64,000 nucleotides of DNA, taken from the NCBI GenBank assembly GCA_022702545.1, contig JAHRBC010000001.1:3596001-3660000 (forward strand). The letters are read 5' to 3'. This DNA is from Phycomyces nitens (taxonomy: Eukaryota > Mucoromycota > Mucoromycetes > Mucorales > Phycomycetaceae). The position numbers and the translations under genes were made by a program. This document shows, one piece after another, positions 13,492 to 23,960 of this stretch (position 1 is the stretch's first letter; every line of letters begins with the position of its first letter). The notes under the pieces are model-generated. The model worked only from the letters and a program-made list of their open reading frames with translations. It had not been told where the DNA came from and made no database searches.

Positions 13492-15877
13492 GGTTTATAT
13501 AGACATCCAACAACAACAACAAAAAACTTGAATTCAATTTACCTGTCTCAAGATCGGCTACATCTTTAAGCAATTCGTCCATATACATAATTGCATCTTC
13601 TTGCGATAGGTGGTCTGAATTTTTCAATAATGCAAGAACAGATTCTACATATGTAACCAGATTCTAATGTTAAGAATATATGTCGAATTCAAGCATGATC
13701 CTCTGGTTTGAAATTTGTATATATATAAATATAAAGGATATTGATTGATCTTTCCCAGTCGCTTTTGAGAGTCGGCACATTTGATCAAGAGGCTGTTTTC
13801 AATAGATCCCCATTCTTCTCGCCCAAATTGTTTGATCATTGGCTCAAAGATCTCGACGGCTTCTTCATATTTGCCTCTTACACTAATTTACATGTATGCA
13901 TGAGTTATTCACTTTATAAAATATTTGTATTACAAAAACAAAAACTTACTATTTCAAAGCTGCAATATCTCCATGGACACTCAGGGCTGCCTTTGATCTG
14001 TTGCTGACAATGTAACCCTTGGTTGCTCTTGTACTCAAGGCCTAGGACACTTTCATTAGACATGCAGACCTTTTGGAGCAATAACAATCTTTGCTTACCA
14101 TGTACATCTTGTCAAACGATTCTACAGAACTAATTGCTTCGAGTAGGTTTTGGTTTGTGATTGTTCCCTTTGGAGAAAGATCTCCCTGAGAAGGACTTTT
14201 TACGGTAGGTTTGGTATCAAGATAAATAGAGAAAGGCATTGTGTCTGGCAGACTTCCATGCTTTACTCCCAATTTATCCAGCTAAAAAATCAAAGTCTAT
14301 AGATGAGTATAACAAGACTATCGATTGATTTGAACCAGAAGATTTACCTGTCTTCGAGCAGTCAAGAGCAAATCAGACTTTACTGCACTGTAAGGCTTGA
14401 GGAATCCAGAGTCCATAGATTCCAGCTGAGGACACAGAGGTTCACACTCATTCACTACATTCATACACGCAGAGAATACCCATGACTCCAAAAAGTCATC
14501 TGCAAGTTGATCCTATCAATAAATAAAGGCAAAAAAAATGTCATATAATATGGCCTTTGGAAGTCTTGTATCGCACTTTTGTGGTACATACTGTATTTTC
14601 ACGAATAGCTGGTATAAAGTTTGTAATAAATAACTGTGCTCTTCCGCATACTTCGATCACTCTCTGGAGTTTCAATAGCATACGGCACTGCCTTGCAAAA
14701 AGATAACTTCTAAAATCAAATACTGAAATGCTGTTTTTGTTGATAAGGTCTCGGTAGTCTTTCCGCTTGAAATCCAAGACATTGCCACTATCATCTCCAA
14801 AGTCTGTTCCTCCAAAATGACCAAACCATGCCAGTGCCTTGTCTGATTATTTCCAATAGATTTAGATCCAAGTCTGTTGTCCCATCTTATCCACAAACCT
14901 CTCAATACTTGGAAAAACGATGCTTCAAGCTCATCATATTGAATCAAGGCATCTTCGTACAATGTCATGATTTCAAAGGCTTGGGCCAATCCTTCCTTTT
15001 ATACATCAAATATTTTAGCCCATTTTCCTCGGTAACTCCAATCAAAGCGCTTACTTTGAGTATAAAAAAGGTGCAATAGTTCCAGCCAGGCATGTGTCGT
15101 TGCATATCAAGACGTCTGGTGTCCTCTTGTGTCTGAAGGACATGCATATCAAAACTCGATAAGATATATTCCTTCATCTTATCCAAAAATATTGCCCAGT
15201 TCTCAGAGGCTGGACCATCAGGATCATGGATCCGAATATAGGCGCATCTGCGGATCAATCGATAAATAAAGGTAATAAGCTCAACCAAGAGACTTCCATT
15301 CAACCAACCTTTCTTGCTTTCCTTGGTTAAAATCGGTTCGTATCTTGTCATATACGGTAGTCTTTAGACCCAAGTAGCTGTTTGTCTTTTTTGCATCCTG
15401 GCCAGCTACATAGACAACCATCCATTCTTGATTCTTCTTGGCTGTAATAAAGTCTACCCATTGCCTGATTTGCTTCTTGACCTTGTTTTTGTAAATCTCA
15501 TTGTCCTAGCAAATAAAGCGCCTGTAAATAACATTGAGATGACTGGATTGAGCCCTTACTTCGCACGCAACAAAGTACAGATTGAGGTAATTTGTTTGCA
15601 TTGTGGACAGTAGCTGAGGGGTCTGGTCAAAACTAAATCTCTTTAGATCCACCTCGAGAGAAGGAATCAAACATGGTGCTCTTTGGCTCGCTGGTTGCCA
15701 CTTTAGATTCTTAAGGGGCAGCCGGGAAGAAAGGTCATCTGCAATCAAGGGCCAGACTCCATACTCGTCGCAATCTAGGTATAAATCAAGCAAGATTCTG
15801 CTGTGAGTATGAGACGGGTGGTCTCCATGTTATCTATACTGTTGCATACAGGTCACGGTCACTCTTCTTCCATTCAT
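10771..15877 (-). CDS. TRS130: TRAPPII complex subunit Trs130/TRAPPC10
   Basis: A large minus-strand gene of roughly twenty exons. TRAPPII-specific subunits act on Ypt31/Rab11-type GTPases in late-Golgi and endosomal traffic. The first exons (15877-15840, 15800-15560, 15505-15309, 15247-15055, from 14995) read as RRVTVTC, LSSRLPLKNLKW, KQIRQWVDFI, EWMVVYVAGQDAK, TRRLDMQRHMPGWNYCTFF and IQYDELEASFF, then GGTDFGDDSG, VFDFRSYLFARQC; these follow the TRAPPC10 N-terminal order. The C-terminal half has the family's beta-rich blocks, for example DYDNWLLSGKRRLRF (about 11210-11165), and ends at 10771. The start at 15877 is chosen because RVTVT aligns with the usual opening; the first intron would be only 39 nt. 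Some internal junctions (12.0-13.7 kb) were not resolved exactly. It is divergent from the Siva-like gene with 141 bp between the two ATGs. Confidence 0.87.
13457..13488. repeat. (ATT)n microsatellite in a TRS130 intron
   Basis: About ten uninterrupted ATT units inside an intron of TRS130, next to the polypyrimidine side. Length polymorphism is likely. Confidence 0.85.
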
Positions 15878-16018
15878 AGTTGAGAAGCAAAGGAAACTAA
15901 TCCAACTTGGGTCACACGCGTGCTTGAATCCCACGGGGCTCCGACAGAGCGACAGTCACCAATGCAAAACCAAACTTGATGCCATATTGCCTGTTGTTTA
16001 TTACAATCAAGAGACAAC
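15878..16018. promoter_or_regulatory. Bidirectional promoter, TRS130 / Siva-like gene
   Basis: Only 141 bp separate the two divergent start codons, so both 5' UTRs and core promoters must share this segment. No convincing TATA box is visible. Confidence 0.5.
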
Positions 16019-16539
16019 ATGTCAAAGCGAAGACATTATGAAGGTGATTTTGTGAATTCCCTTCGACAGAAGCACAAGGTTGATCAGTCAATGAAGGACT
16101 ACTATGGTAAATCATGTCTCCCTTTTTTTTTGATTCACAATCCAATTGACACAGATCCTCCTGAATTTGTCGTTAGCCAAAAGGACATTTGATCTGTTGA
16201 TGCAGGCCCAAGGTCCTAATCACAAAAAGCCCATCGATGAATTGTCTTTTCAGCTATCCAATACAGATTTAAACAGCCAAGGAGAATCTCTCGATGGCCC
16301 AGGAGCTTGTTATAGATGTAGTACTAACAACTCTGGCAATAAGTGCACTTTTTGTGAAAAGGTGTTTTGCGGAAATTGCACTCAAATATGTGAAGTGTGT
16401 AATTACATGTACTGCAATACATGCTCTTTAGTCGAGTAAGTTAATGTATGCGATTATGGATTTAACTTAAACTAATCTGTTAAATAGTTATTCGGCATCT
16501 AATGACAGAGTTTTCTGTCTATCATGTTTAAATCCATGA
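16019..16539 (+). CDS. Siva-family cysteine-rich zinc-binding protein
   Basis: Three exons (16019-16106, 16177-16435, 16488-16539) give 132 aa. The C-terminal half is a dense Cys array: CYRC, then CTFCEKVFCGNC, CEVCNYMYCNTC and finally DRVFCLSC before the stop. The order and the AKRTFDLLMQAQ helix before it match the Siva family, whose animal member is a pro-apoptotic adaptor that binds TNF-receptor-family tails. What it does in a fungus is unknown; zinc-stabilised protein binding is the safe inference. The first intron could use another acceptor (ACACAG at 16150-16155) with a different donor; I chose 16107-16176 because it keeps the phase and lines up KxxxxLL-A-Q with animal Siva. The last intron falls inside the Asp-Tyr that precedes the final Cys pair. 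Confidence 0.8.
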
Positions 16540-16622
16540 TTTATTTAAATCATACAGTAAAATCATCATTGTCTTCATCATCATTTTGAATCAGTTGGCC
16601 ATTATTATTCGAGCAGGAATGT

Positions 16623-18010
16623 TCAGAATTGCTTCATGCTGTTACTCTTCTCATACATACGATATCCTACAAACAGTACGCCCACAAGACCTGCTGCTGC
16701 TACCAATTTTAGTATGAAAATAAAGAATCCACCAGACTTTTTCTTGGTCTTTGAGGAAGATGGGGCCTAAGTAAAGGTTGATTAAAAAAGAGATTCATTT
16801 TTTTTGGTTCAAAGCATTTCTTACGGGAATATATTCCTTGGGTTTTGGAATCAATGTCTTTGTGGTCACATAGATAATGTCATGGTTATCTGTAGATGGG
16901 TGTCAATACATGTCCTTCAACTGCTTAACGGTACGGTACCTGTCAATTCACCAGTGTGGGCAGTAAATCCGAGATAGAATTGATCGGGAAGCTTAACGTC
17001 GTGTACCTATAAAAAGTATCAATATCACCAAACACAACCATGGAATTTGTTTACCTTGAAGCACTCTTCCCAAATGTTCTCTTCTCTCCACTGCACATCA
17101 AGTTGAAGGTAATTGTCTTTATAATAAGTAAGGCGAGCCTTTGTGGGAATTTCTCTTGCTCTGAAATCAGCCTGAAAATCGAATATATAAGTCACCATGC
17201 CTATTATCCGGATATGGTCCCTTACCTCACAGCCTCCCAGCTCAGTTGGTCTTCCGTCCTTGTCATTGTCGTAAGACTTTATACCATCACCCAGCATACT
17301 GCTGATATAAGGGAATGTGTGTTTCTGTTTTGATTCGAGTTTAGTTGAGTATCGTTCTGCAGCTGGCAGAACAACTTACATGGGCACGCTCATTATCATA
17401 GGTATCGAAAAAGACACCTAGTCCCTCGAATTGGTTTACCGAACCAAACACAGGCCCAGTCGATGTACGCTGCTTGGTGAGCCACACTAGAAATAAAGAA
17501 AGAAAGAAAGAGTATAAACCATGAGAACCATGAGCATAAACACACACTATCTTGGTACTCACACGCAAATCCATCGCCATAGAGGTGTCCTGTTGGACCA
17601 TCAACATTGAACTCAAACTCAATCTCAAAGTTTGTAGCCGTAACAGGCTGGAAGATAGAGGGTTAGGGTCTGATGCAACTACCAAAAGGTCTTACCAAAC
17701 GAGACCAGAGGAAGCCGACTTGAGAGGGTCTGTTTCCAGTCAAGCGAATGTGATGATTAGTGTTTACAATGGCATTTCCACCAAAGTCAAACCAGCGGTT
17801 CTGGAGGTCATCATCTAAAGAATCCAAGATGGATGAGATGACTGAACTGTTGTGCGTCACCCGTTATTATTTACCTATAAAAGGTACCGAAAGAGAATGG
17901 GTTCGAAGTGGAACGGCTGCCTGCTGCTGATGTGGTTCGTCATTAGCTTGGGCAATAATTCCTGGCAAGAATGCCCATGCTGAAAAAACCAAGGCCAGAA
18001 AAGGACGCAT
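16623..18010 (-). CDS. L-type lectin cargo receptor, VIP36/ERGIC-53-like
   Basis: Nine exons encode a type I membrane protein of roughly 330 aa. It begins with a signal peptide (MRPFLALVFSAWAFLPGIIA), followed by a leguminous-lectin domain: NRWFDFGGNA, VGFLWSRL, GDGFAVWLT, LGVFFDTYDNERA, PYISSMLGDG, SYDNDKDGRPTELGGC and WEECFKV. The Asp/Asn residues in DTYDN and the two late cysteines are the expected Ca2+/mannose-site and disulfide residues; the wording is closest to VIP36/VIPL. A Pro-rich stalk, a run of Lys and one transmembrane helix follow. The cytosolic tail is short (YRMYEKSNSMKQF). Such lectins carry high-mannose glycoproteins between ER and Golgi. The tail has a single terminal Phe and no KKxx or FF pair, so its sorting signal differs from ERGIC-53. 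Confidence 0.87.
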
Positions 18011-19071
18011 AATGTGCCTGTCAAAGAAAAGTCTCAAGATCTCGCGTACAAAGGGAGTCCAGAAACAAAGGTTTTATTGTAGCCGCTCCAAACACCGCCA
18101 GGCGTCTGAACGGAAGGCTCAGAATATATGACGCAGGCTTTGTTTCAAATGTCCGATGGATATCGAAAAGTACAAATCTCTGAACAAAATCTTATTGTTT
18201 TTGTACGATTGGGTTGTACATGTATTTCTTGGTTTGGGACGAGTAAATCAATGGTGATTATGGCCAATCGTGAACAAGATTAGTCTTGGAGAATATTTCA
18301 AATGTTCAATTTTTTTATAATAAATAAAGAATACTGGAGATTAGGATAGCTTCAAGCCAAAACACAGATAAATTGTTTGTATTTCATTACGGATGACCCA
18401 TACCCTGGATTGTATCTGATATATCATATGGCAAGCACAGCCCTCTCTAGCCTGCCCAAAGGCTTAATAGCCAAGTATTCTTGAAAAGGCAAAGAGTTTA
18501 CACTTTGATTTGCACATTTTAAAATATTCAAATTCTGAATAAATAGAAAATCAAAGTATTATAGATTGTTTGGCTACAGACTAGAAGCCTTTGACAGCAT
18601 CGTACCTTGACCTCACCCCCGAGTGCCTCGTTTCGGCTTGAAATGCTGCAAGGTCTAGGGCTTAAAAAATCATGAATATTTGGTGTAATTTTGTATCAAT
18701 TTAGTAATAAAATACAAAATGTATTGCTGGTTTAACAGCCACATGTAATTGAAAAAAAGCTTATTCGATTTGCAATCATCATTACCGAATTCTTTGGATG
18801 CTGATACTTGTTCTTCTATTGACATTTATACCTTTGAAATGGTATTCAGAAGCTATGTTGACCTATTCCAGATGCCATTTAGAATAAATAAATATATATT
18901 TTTTGCGCAAGGGCTACTTTGAACATTGCAGTTTCTTTTTTTTTAAAAATATAAATATATACATATTCAATGTCGTAGCACACTAATGACGGTTATGCAC
19001 GTGATAGTCGTGACCTGCTTTATATCTGTTCATTTTTGTTCTCAACCTCAAGTTGCTTGATAGTTCACACC
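18011..19071. promoter_or_regulatory. Divergent spacer with CACGTG box upstream of SEC17
   Basis: About 1 kb between the lectin and SEC17 start codons. A palindromic CACGTG (E-box/CDE1 type, bound by bHLH factors such as Cbf1 in fungi) lies at 18998-19003, about 70 bp before the SEC17 ATG. No gene is seen in the rest. Confidence 0.45.
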
Positions 19072-20250
19072 ATGGCTTCATTCGAACAGCAGGCCAAAGA
19101 GCTCGTAGCCCAGGCACAAAAGAAACTCACCTCATGGTCTCTGTTTAATCCCTCTAATAAACATGAAGATGCCGCAGAGATTTACGAGAAAGCTGGCAAC
19201 ATGTACAAATTAGCCCAGCAGTGTGAGTGAATGACGTCCTCTCTTTACATTAACCCTTTATCTCACCCTAAATCTAGGGACACCTGCTGGAGACTGCTTT
19301 ATCGAGGCTGCAAAACTGTTTCAGCGTGGAGGAGGCGCCAAGTTTGATAGCTCAAGAGCATACGAGAACGCTTCAAAGTGCTATAAACGCCAAGACCCAG
19401 CAGGTAATATAGATAGATAGAGAAACAACAACTCGCCATCCCACACCATTCCATCTTGTAAACCCTTCTGATAAAGCTACTCTTGACAGCTGCTGTTGGT
19501 GCTCTAAAGGAGGCTGTTGTGCTGGATCAAGAAGGCGGAAATTTCAGAGCAGCTGCACGACACTATCAAGAAATGGCAGAACTGTATGAAGGAGAGCTTG
19601 ACGATATTCAGAATGCATATGAATCCTATACCAAGGCCTCTGAACTGTTTAGTGCCGATGATTCGCCAGCGTAAGTATAAGTACTGGTAGATTATCGCAT
19701 TATGCTGATCTGCCGAGGTGGTTTATATAAAATAAGCCTTGCAAACAAGGCGCTTCTTAAAGTAGCACAGATTGCTGCTGATCTGGGCATGTTTGAGGTT
19801 GCAATCGAGAAGTTTGAAAAGGTTGCTGCAGATTCTGTGGATGATGCGCTTCTCAAATGGTCTCTCAAGGAGTATTTTTTGAAGGCTGGTCTGTGCCACT
19901 TGTGTACAGGTGTAAGTATCATTGATGATGATGTTGATGGGAAACTCTTGGGCTCACATGGAGATTAGGACATGGTAAGAACAAGCCAGGCACTTAATGG
20001 CTATTGTGGTATGGACATGACATTCGAGACAACCCGCGAATACCAGCTACTCAAGGCAAGAAATACGCTGTGGTTTTGTGGCATGAATTGACTTGTCTTG
20101 TAGGGTGTGCTTGAGAGTGTAGACAATGGGGATGTTGAGCAGTTTACGCAGGTTGTATATGACTATGACAAGCTTACTAGACTGGATAGCTGGAAGACTG
20201 CAATTCTTTTAAAGATTAAGAAATCGCTGGAGCAAGAAGACTTGCGTTAG
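19072..20250 (+). CDS. SEC17: Alpha-SNAP (Sec17)
   Basis: Six exons (19072-19222, 19278-19403, 19490-19670, 19737-19911, 19969-20055, 20104-20250) give 288 aa, close to the usual 292. Sec17 recruits the AAA ATPase Sec18/NSF to SNARE complexes so they can be disassembled after fusion. The TPR-like helices are typical: EDAAEIYEKAGNMYKLAQQW, AGDCFIEAA, FDSSRAYENASKCYK, FRAAARHYQEMAELYE, NKALLKVAQIAADLG. The C-terminus carries the acidic and Leu-rich end (LLKIKKSLEQEDLR) that stimulates the ATPase. The fifth intron (20056-20103) starts with GC, not GT; no GT donor nearby keeps the frame. The gene ends 165 bp before the YAK1 start, same strand. Confidence 0.95.
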
Positions 20251-20414
20251 AGTTATATATTCTCTTTATTTTTTTATGTTCTTCAATCATTTTTTTTGTA
20301 TTCTCATATAAGCATTTTCCATTGGGGGTGTAAAGATAAAAGACGCGTCCAAATGATTATGAAAACTGCCTTCTTCTTCTCTTTCAGCAAGCCCTTTCGC
20401 TAAACACCACAGGC

Positions 20415-23400
20415 ATGAACGCCGATCATTTTCTGCCCAGTTTGGCAAACCATAACAAAAGAGGTCTGACCAACCCCGAGAGGTCATATGAGCAATTCGG
20501 CCTGATGAAATTCATACAACCGTCTGCTCTATTTCTAAATTGCTCATGTTCTTTACTCTCGATTCCACACTTCATGAGTGTCCCCAATAACCACAAACCT
20601 CAGCGTCTGGGACACTACCAGGCAGCTCTTTCATTCAACAGCCCCTTCAACTGTGTTGAGCCTCTGGTGTCCCTGGATCCTCATTTTGATCCATTCAGCT
20701 CAAAACCAATGCCCACCAAAGGGTTTAGTGCACAGAATAATAGTCAAAAAGGTACAGGTTTCTTGGTTGCCTTTATCTAATTCCCACAAGACATAGCCTC
20801 AAGACCCACACAAACCATGTCTGAAGAGGATAAGATATATGACTATGGCTGCCAGCCCAATTGGAGCCCAGAGTGTAAGTCAGACCAGATTTGTGCGCAT
20901 CATCTGACCCAGAACAGTGCAGTCCAGGCTTGCCCTTGAGACTGCCTCTCCAGCAGAGAGCACTTCATCATTCGACAGTCTCGGTTCAGCAGAGGCTCCG
21001 GATATCTCTAGGCTAAATAGAAGACGGTCTCCGTTTTATTCTACGGTGGTAGAGCCATCGATGGTGAGAAAAGATGTCCAAGGTGGCACGAAATCTTTAA
21101 AGAAGAACACAGCCGTGGACACTTTTTTTGCCAAAAACAAGACCCGTAGGCGTGTAAGTCTGGATTTTGATAGGATATTGTAGCAAAAAGTGTAACCCTG
21201 TTTAGCCAAACCCTCTTCATGCCCTGACAAAAAGACTGGCAGAGACATATGAGCTACGAAACGCCCGGTTCCAATACAATCCACGGCGCAATCCAAAGCG
21301 TGCTCTCACTCGGCCCAGTAAGCCAGCCAAGAACGATGGCTATGACAATGAGAACAATGACTATATATTGCGAGTGGGCGACATACTTGGCGAGGGCCAA
21401 GAGCATGGGTAAGTGACAATGTCCACCTAATTGAAGCCAATCTTTAATGTTACGATTTAGGTATCGTGTTATTGATCTGCTTGGACAAGGCACCTTTGGA
21501 CAGGTGGTCAAATGTGAACGCCTTCAGACAAATGAACTATTTTCGGTCAAGGTGATAAAAAATAAAGCTGCATACCTAGCCCAAAGTAGTATGGAAGTAG
21601 AGATATTGAAACAGGTAAGTAAATAAAACAATTACACTGCATATTCCCACTGATGCCATTTTGCATTCAAAAGCTAAAGCAGAGAATCAGTCCAGACGAC
21701 CAGCATTCTATTCTCAAGTTCCAAGAGTCCTTTACTCACAAGAACCACCTGTGTCTTGTCTTTGAACTCTTGTCTGTAAACTTGTATGAATTAATAAAGC
21801 AAAATGGATTCAAGGGTTTATCGATTGACCTCGTACGAGTCATTACGGCCCAGCTACTCGATACCCTGACTCTCCTTCGACAAGCCAAGATCATACATTG
21901 TGACCTTAAGCCTGAGAACATTCTCTTGAAAAGGTAAGATTATTATGGATTTTAGACTAGAAAACATTCATTCATTAAAAAAAAATATACAACAGGGTCG
22001 ATTCACCGGCTATCAAGATAATTGACTTTGGGTCTGCCTGTCATGATGCCAACAAGATGTATACTTATATACAGTCGCGCTTCTATCGATCTCCAGAAGT
22101 TCTTCTCGGGACTCCCTACACCTATTCAATCGACATGTGGTCTCTAGGCTGTGTCGTTGCCGAGTTGTTTCTTGGAATACCTCTCTTTCCCGGAAGCTCA
22201 GAATACAACCAACTGACGAGAATAACCGAGATGCTTGGATATCCACCGTCAACAATGATAGGAAAAGCAAGGAATCCTTTTCGGTTCTTCAACAAGCGCG
22301 ATCGTGTCAATGGGCACCCAGAGTACACTATGAAGACTAGAGAGCAATTCACTCAAGAGCAAAGAAAGAGCGAAATGTGCAACAAGCAGTATTTCCCTCA
22401 CAAAACATTAGAGGACCTCATCTTGAACTTCAAAGGAATCGCCCGTCCTAACCCTGCCATGAGTAATGAGCAGATTCGATTAGGTAATTTGGTTGTTGAT
22501 TTTTGATTTTTGATTCTTGAATTACTCTAATCCATTTTCTGTATAGATCTTGTAAAACGACATGCTTTGATTGATTTTTTGAAAAAGATTCTTGAGATAG
22601 ACCCTGAAAAACGGCTGCTACCCCAAGAAGCACGAATGCATCCCTTTATTACGGGAGAAAATATGTCTTTATGTCTGCCAAGGACCCAATTACAGGCCCT
22701 TTCTAGCATACCAAGGCTCCAGGACGATAACACAAACAAAAATCTCATTGGGTTCAGTCCAGACCCACAAATACAGGCAGACAATAATAATAGTAATAAC
22801 AATAATAATCAACAACAACAACAACAACAAAAACAAGCTAAAACAGGCAGTGAAAGGGCAGACCAGCATTTGGAGACAAAGTTCACTGGACCTCTATTGC
22901 ATTTGATGAATTCCGTACAGTCTCTTGAAGTAGCCGCCTCCAATACACCTCTTAATACCATACCAGTATTCCAGAAACCCAGAGAGAATGGTATAAAGAG
23001 ACAGAGAGACTTTAAAGAGAATACAAAGAGAGAACTGGTAAATGGGAAAATGGCAACAAATGACAAGCAAGCAAGATCGGTTGAAAGTGGGGTATACCTT
23101 TTGAGCACTGGTCCACAAGAAACCAAATCTGTCAGTAACCACATTATACCAAAAGAGATTCCCATGAATACCAGTACAACAAACACATATCTCAAAAAGG
23201 AAGTTCCCTTTGAAGCAACCAATACCCCTTCTGAAGCTTGTTTTGAGCTTTCCCGTAAGGTGAAGTATGCTCCACAGGTTAGAATTCGGTTTGGGTCCCA
23301 GGATACATTTAGACTGCCAAACCAGATACACGTCGCGTCCTTGAGCAACCCTACCCAGCCATCATCCGAAATAGATAACGACAGGGCTCACAAAAAGACG

Positions 23401-23562
23401 CTCATACGTACGGCGCATGTGGGAGAAGCGGCCGGTGGGCTCTTGATGATGAGACAAGAAAAGAAGACCGATATTCCCATGCAGCAAACATCGCCTCCTT
23501 CTTCTGGAGGAAAGACAAAGTTGCCTTTATTCATGAAACATACTCCATTTGAGAAATCATGA
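20415..23562 (+). CDS. YAK1: DYRK-family protein kinase Yak1
   Basis: Eight exons (20415-20751, 20791-20874, 20918-21153, 21206-21408, 21461-21614, 21674-21933, 21996-22483, 22547-23562) give 925 aa with every junction in phase. Yak1 links PKA/TOR nutrient signals to stress response and growth arrest. The long Ser/Pro/Asn-rich N-terminus leads to the DYRK homology segment (TKRLAETYELRN, NPKRALT, NDGYDNENNDYIL). The kinase domain follows: GQGTFGQVVKC, VKVIKNK, VFELLSVNLYELIKQN, IHCDLKPENILL, IIDFGSAC, YTYIQSRFYRSPEV and IDMWSLGC. All catalytic residues are present, as is the autophosphorylated activation-loop Tyr. A polyAsn/polyGln tract (about 22785-22835) opens a disordered tail of some 300 residues. 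A second in-frame ATG at 20818 (MSEEDK) could give a shorter form. Confidence 0.94.
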
Positions 23563-23960
23563 CATGTATTGATATAGCTTGTCTTTTATAAACCATTTAT
23601 CTTTTCAAAATATTTCTACTTTATATATTTAATTCTAATCCAAACTTCTTTTTAATAACAATTAATATTTGATAACCACTACTTCCAACTGTATATTCTA
23701 TTGTTTGGGATATAGCAACAGATTATAACATTTTTTTATAATTGTAAGATAACATTTCTATATTGATTATTTGTGTGTATGATATTAGGTTTTAAAGTAT
23801 GGTTATGCTAGTGATTTCTGTTAAATTACGAAAAATGAAGGGGGGAATGAGCACAATGGGTAAATGATCTATCTATATACTTTAGTGTATATGCAGTAGC
23901 GAGTTGGCCACGGCCATCGGTTTGATATATGTAGGATCTATAATATATAGTGTGTTTGGT
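23563..23960. other. Convergent spacer, YAK1 / Rab GAP 3' ends
   Basis: A/T-rich 3' regions of two converging genes. No coding region is seen. Confidence 0.5.

Noticed and set aside
22809..23348. 179-codon minus-strand ORF over the last YAK1 exon
   Set aside because: It is the antisense of the low-complexity YAK1 tail; poly-Cys and Phe-rich text is what antisense of polyGln/Asn and Lys-rich sequence gives.
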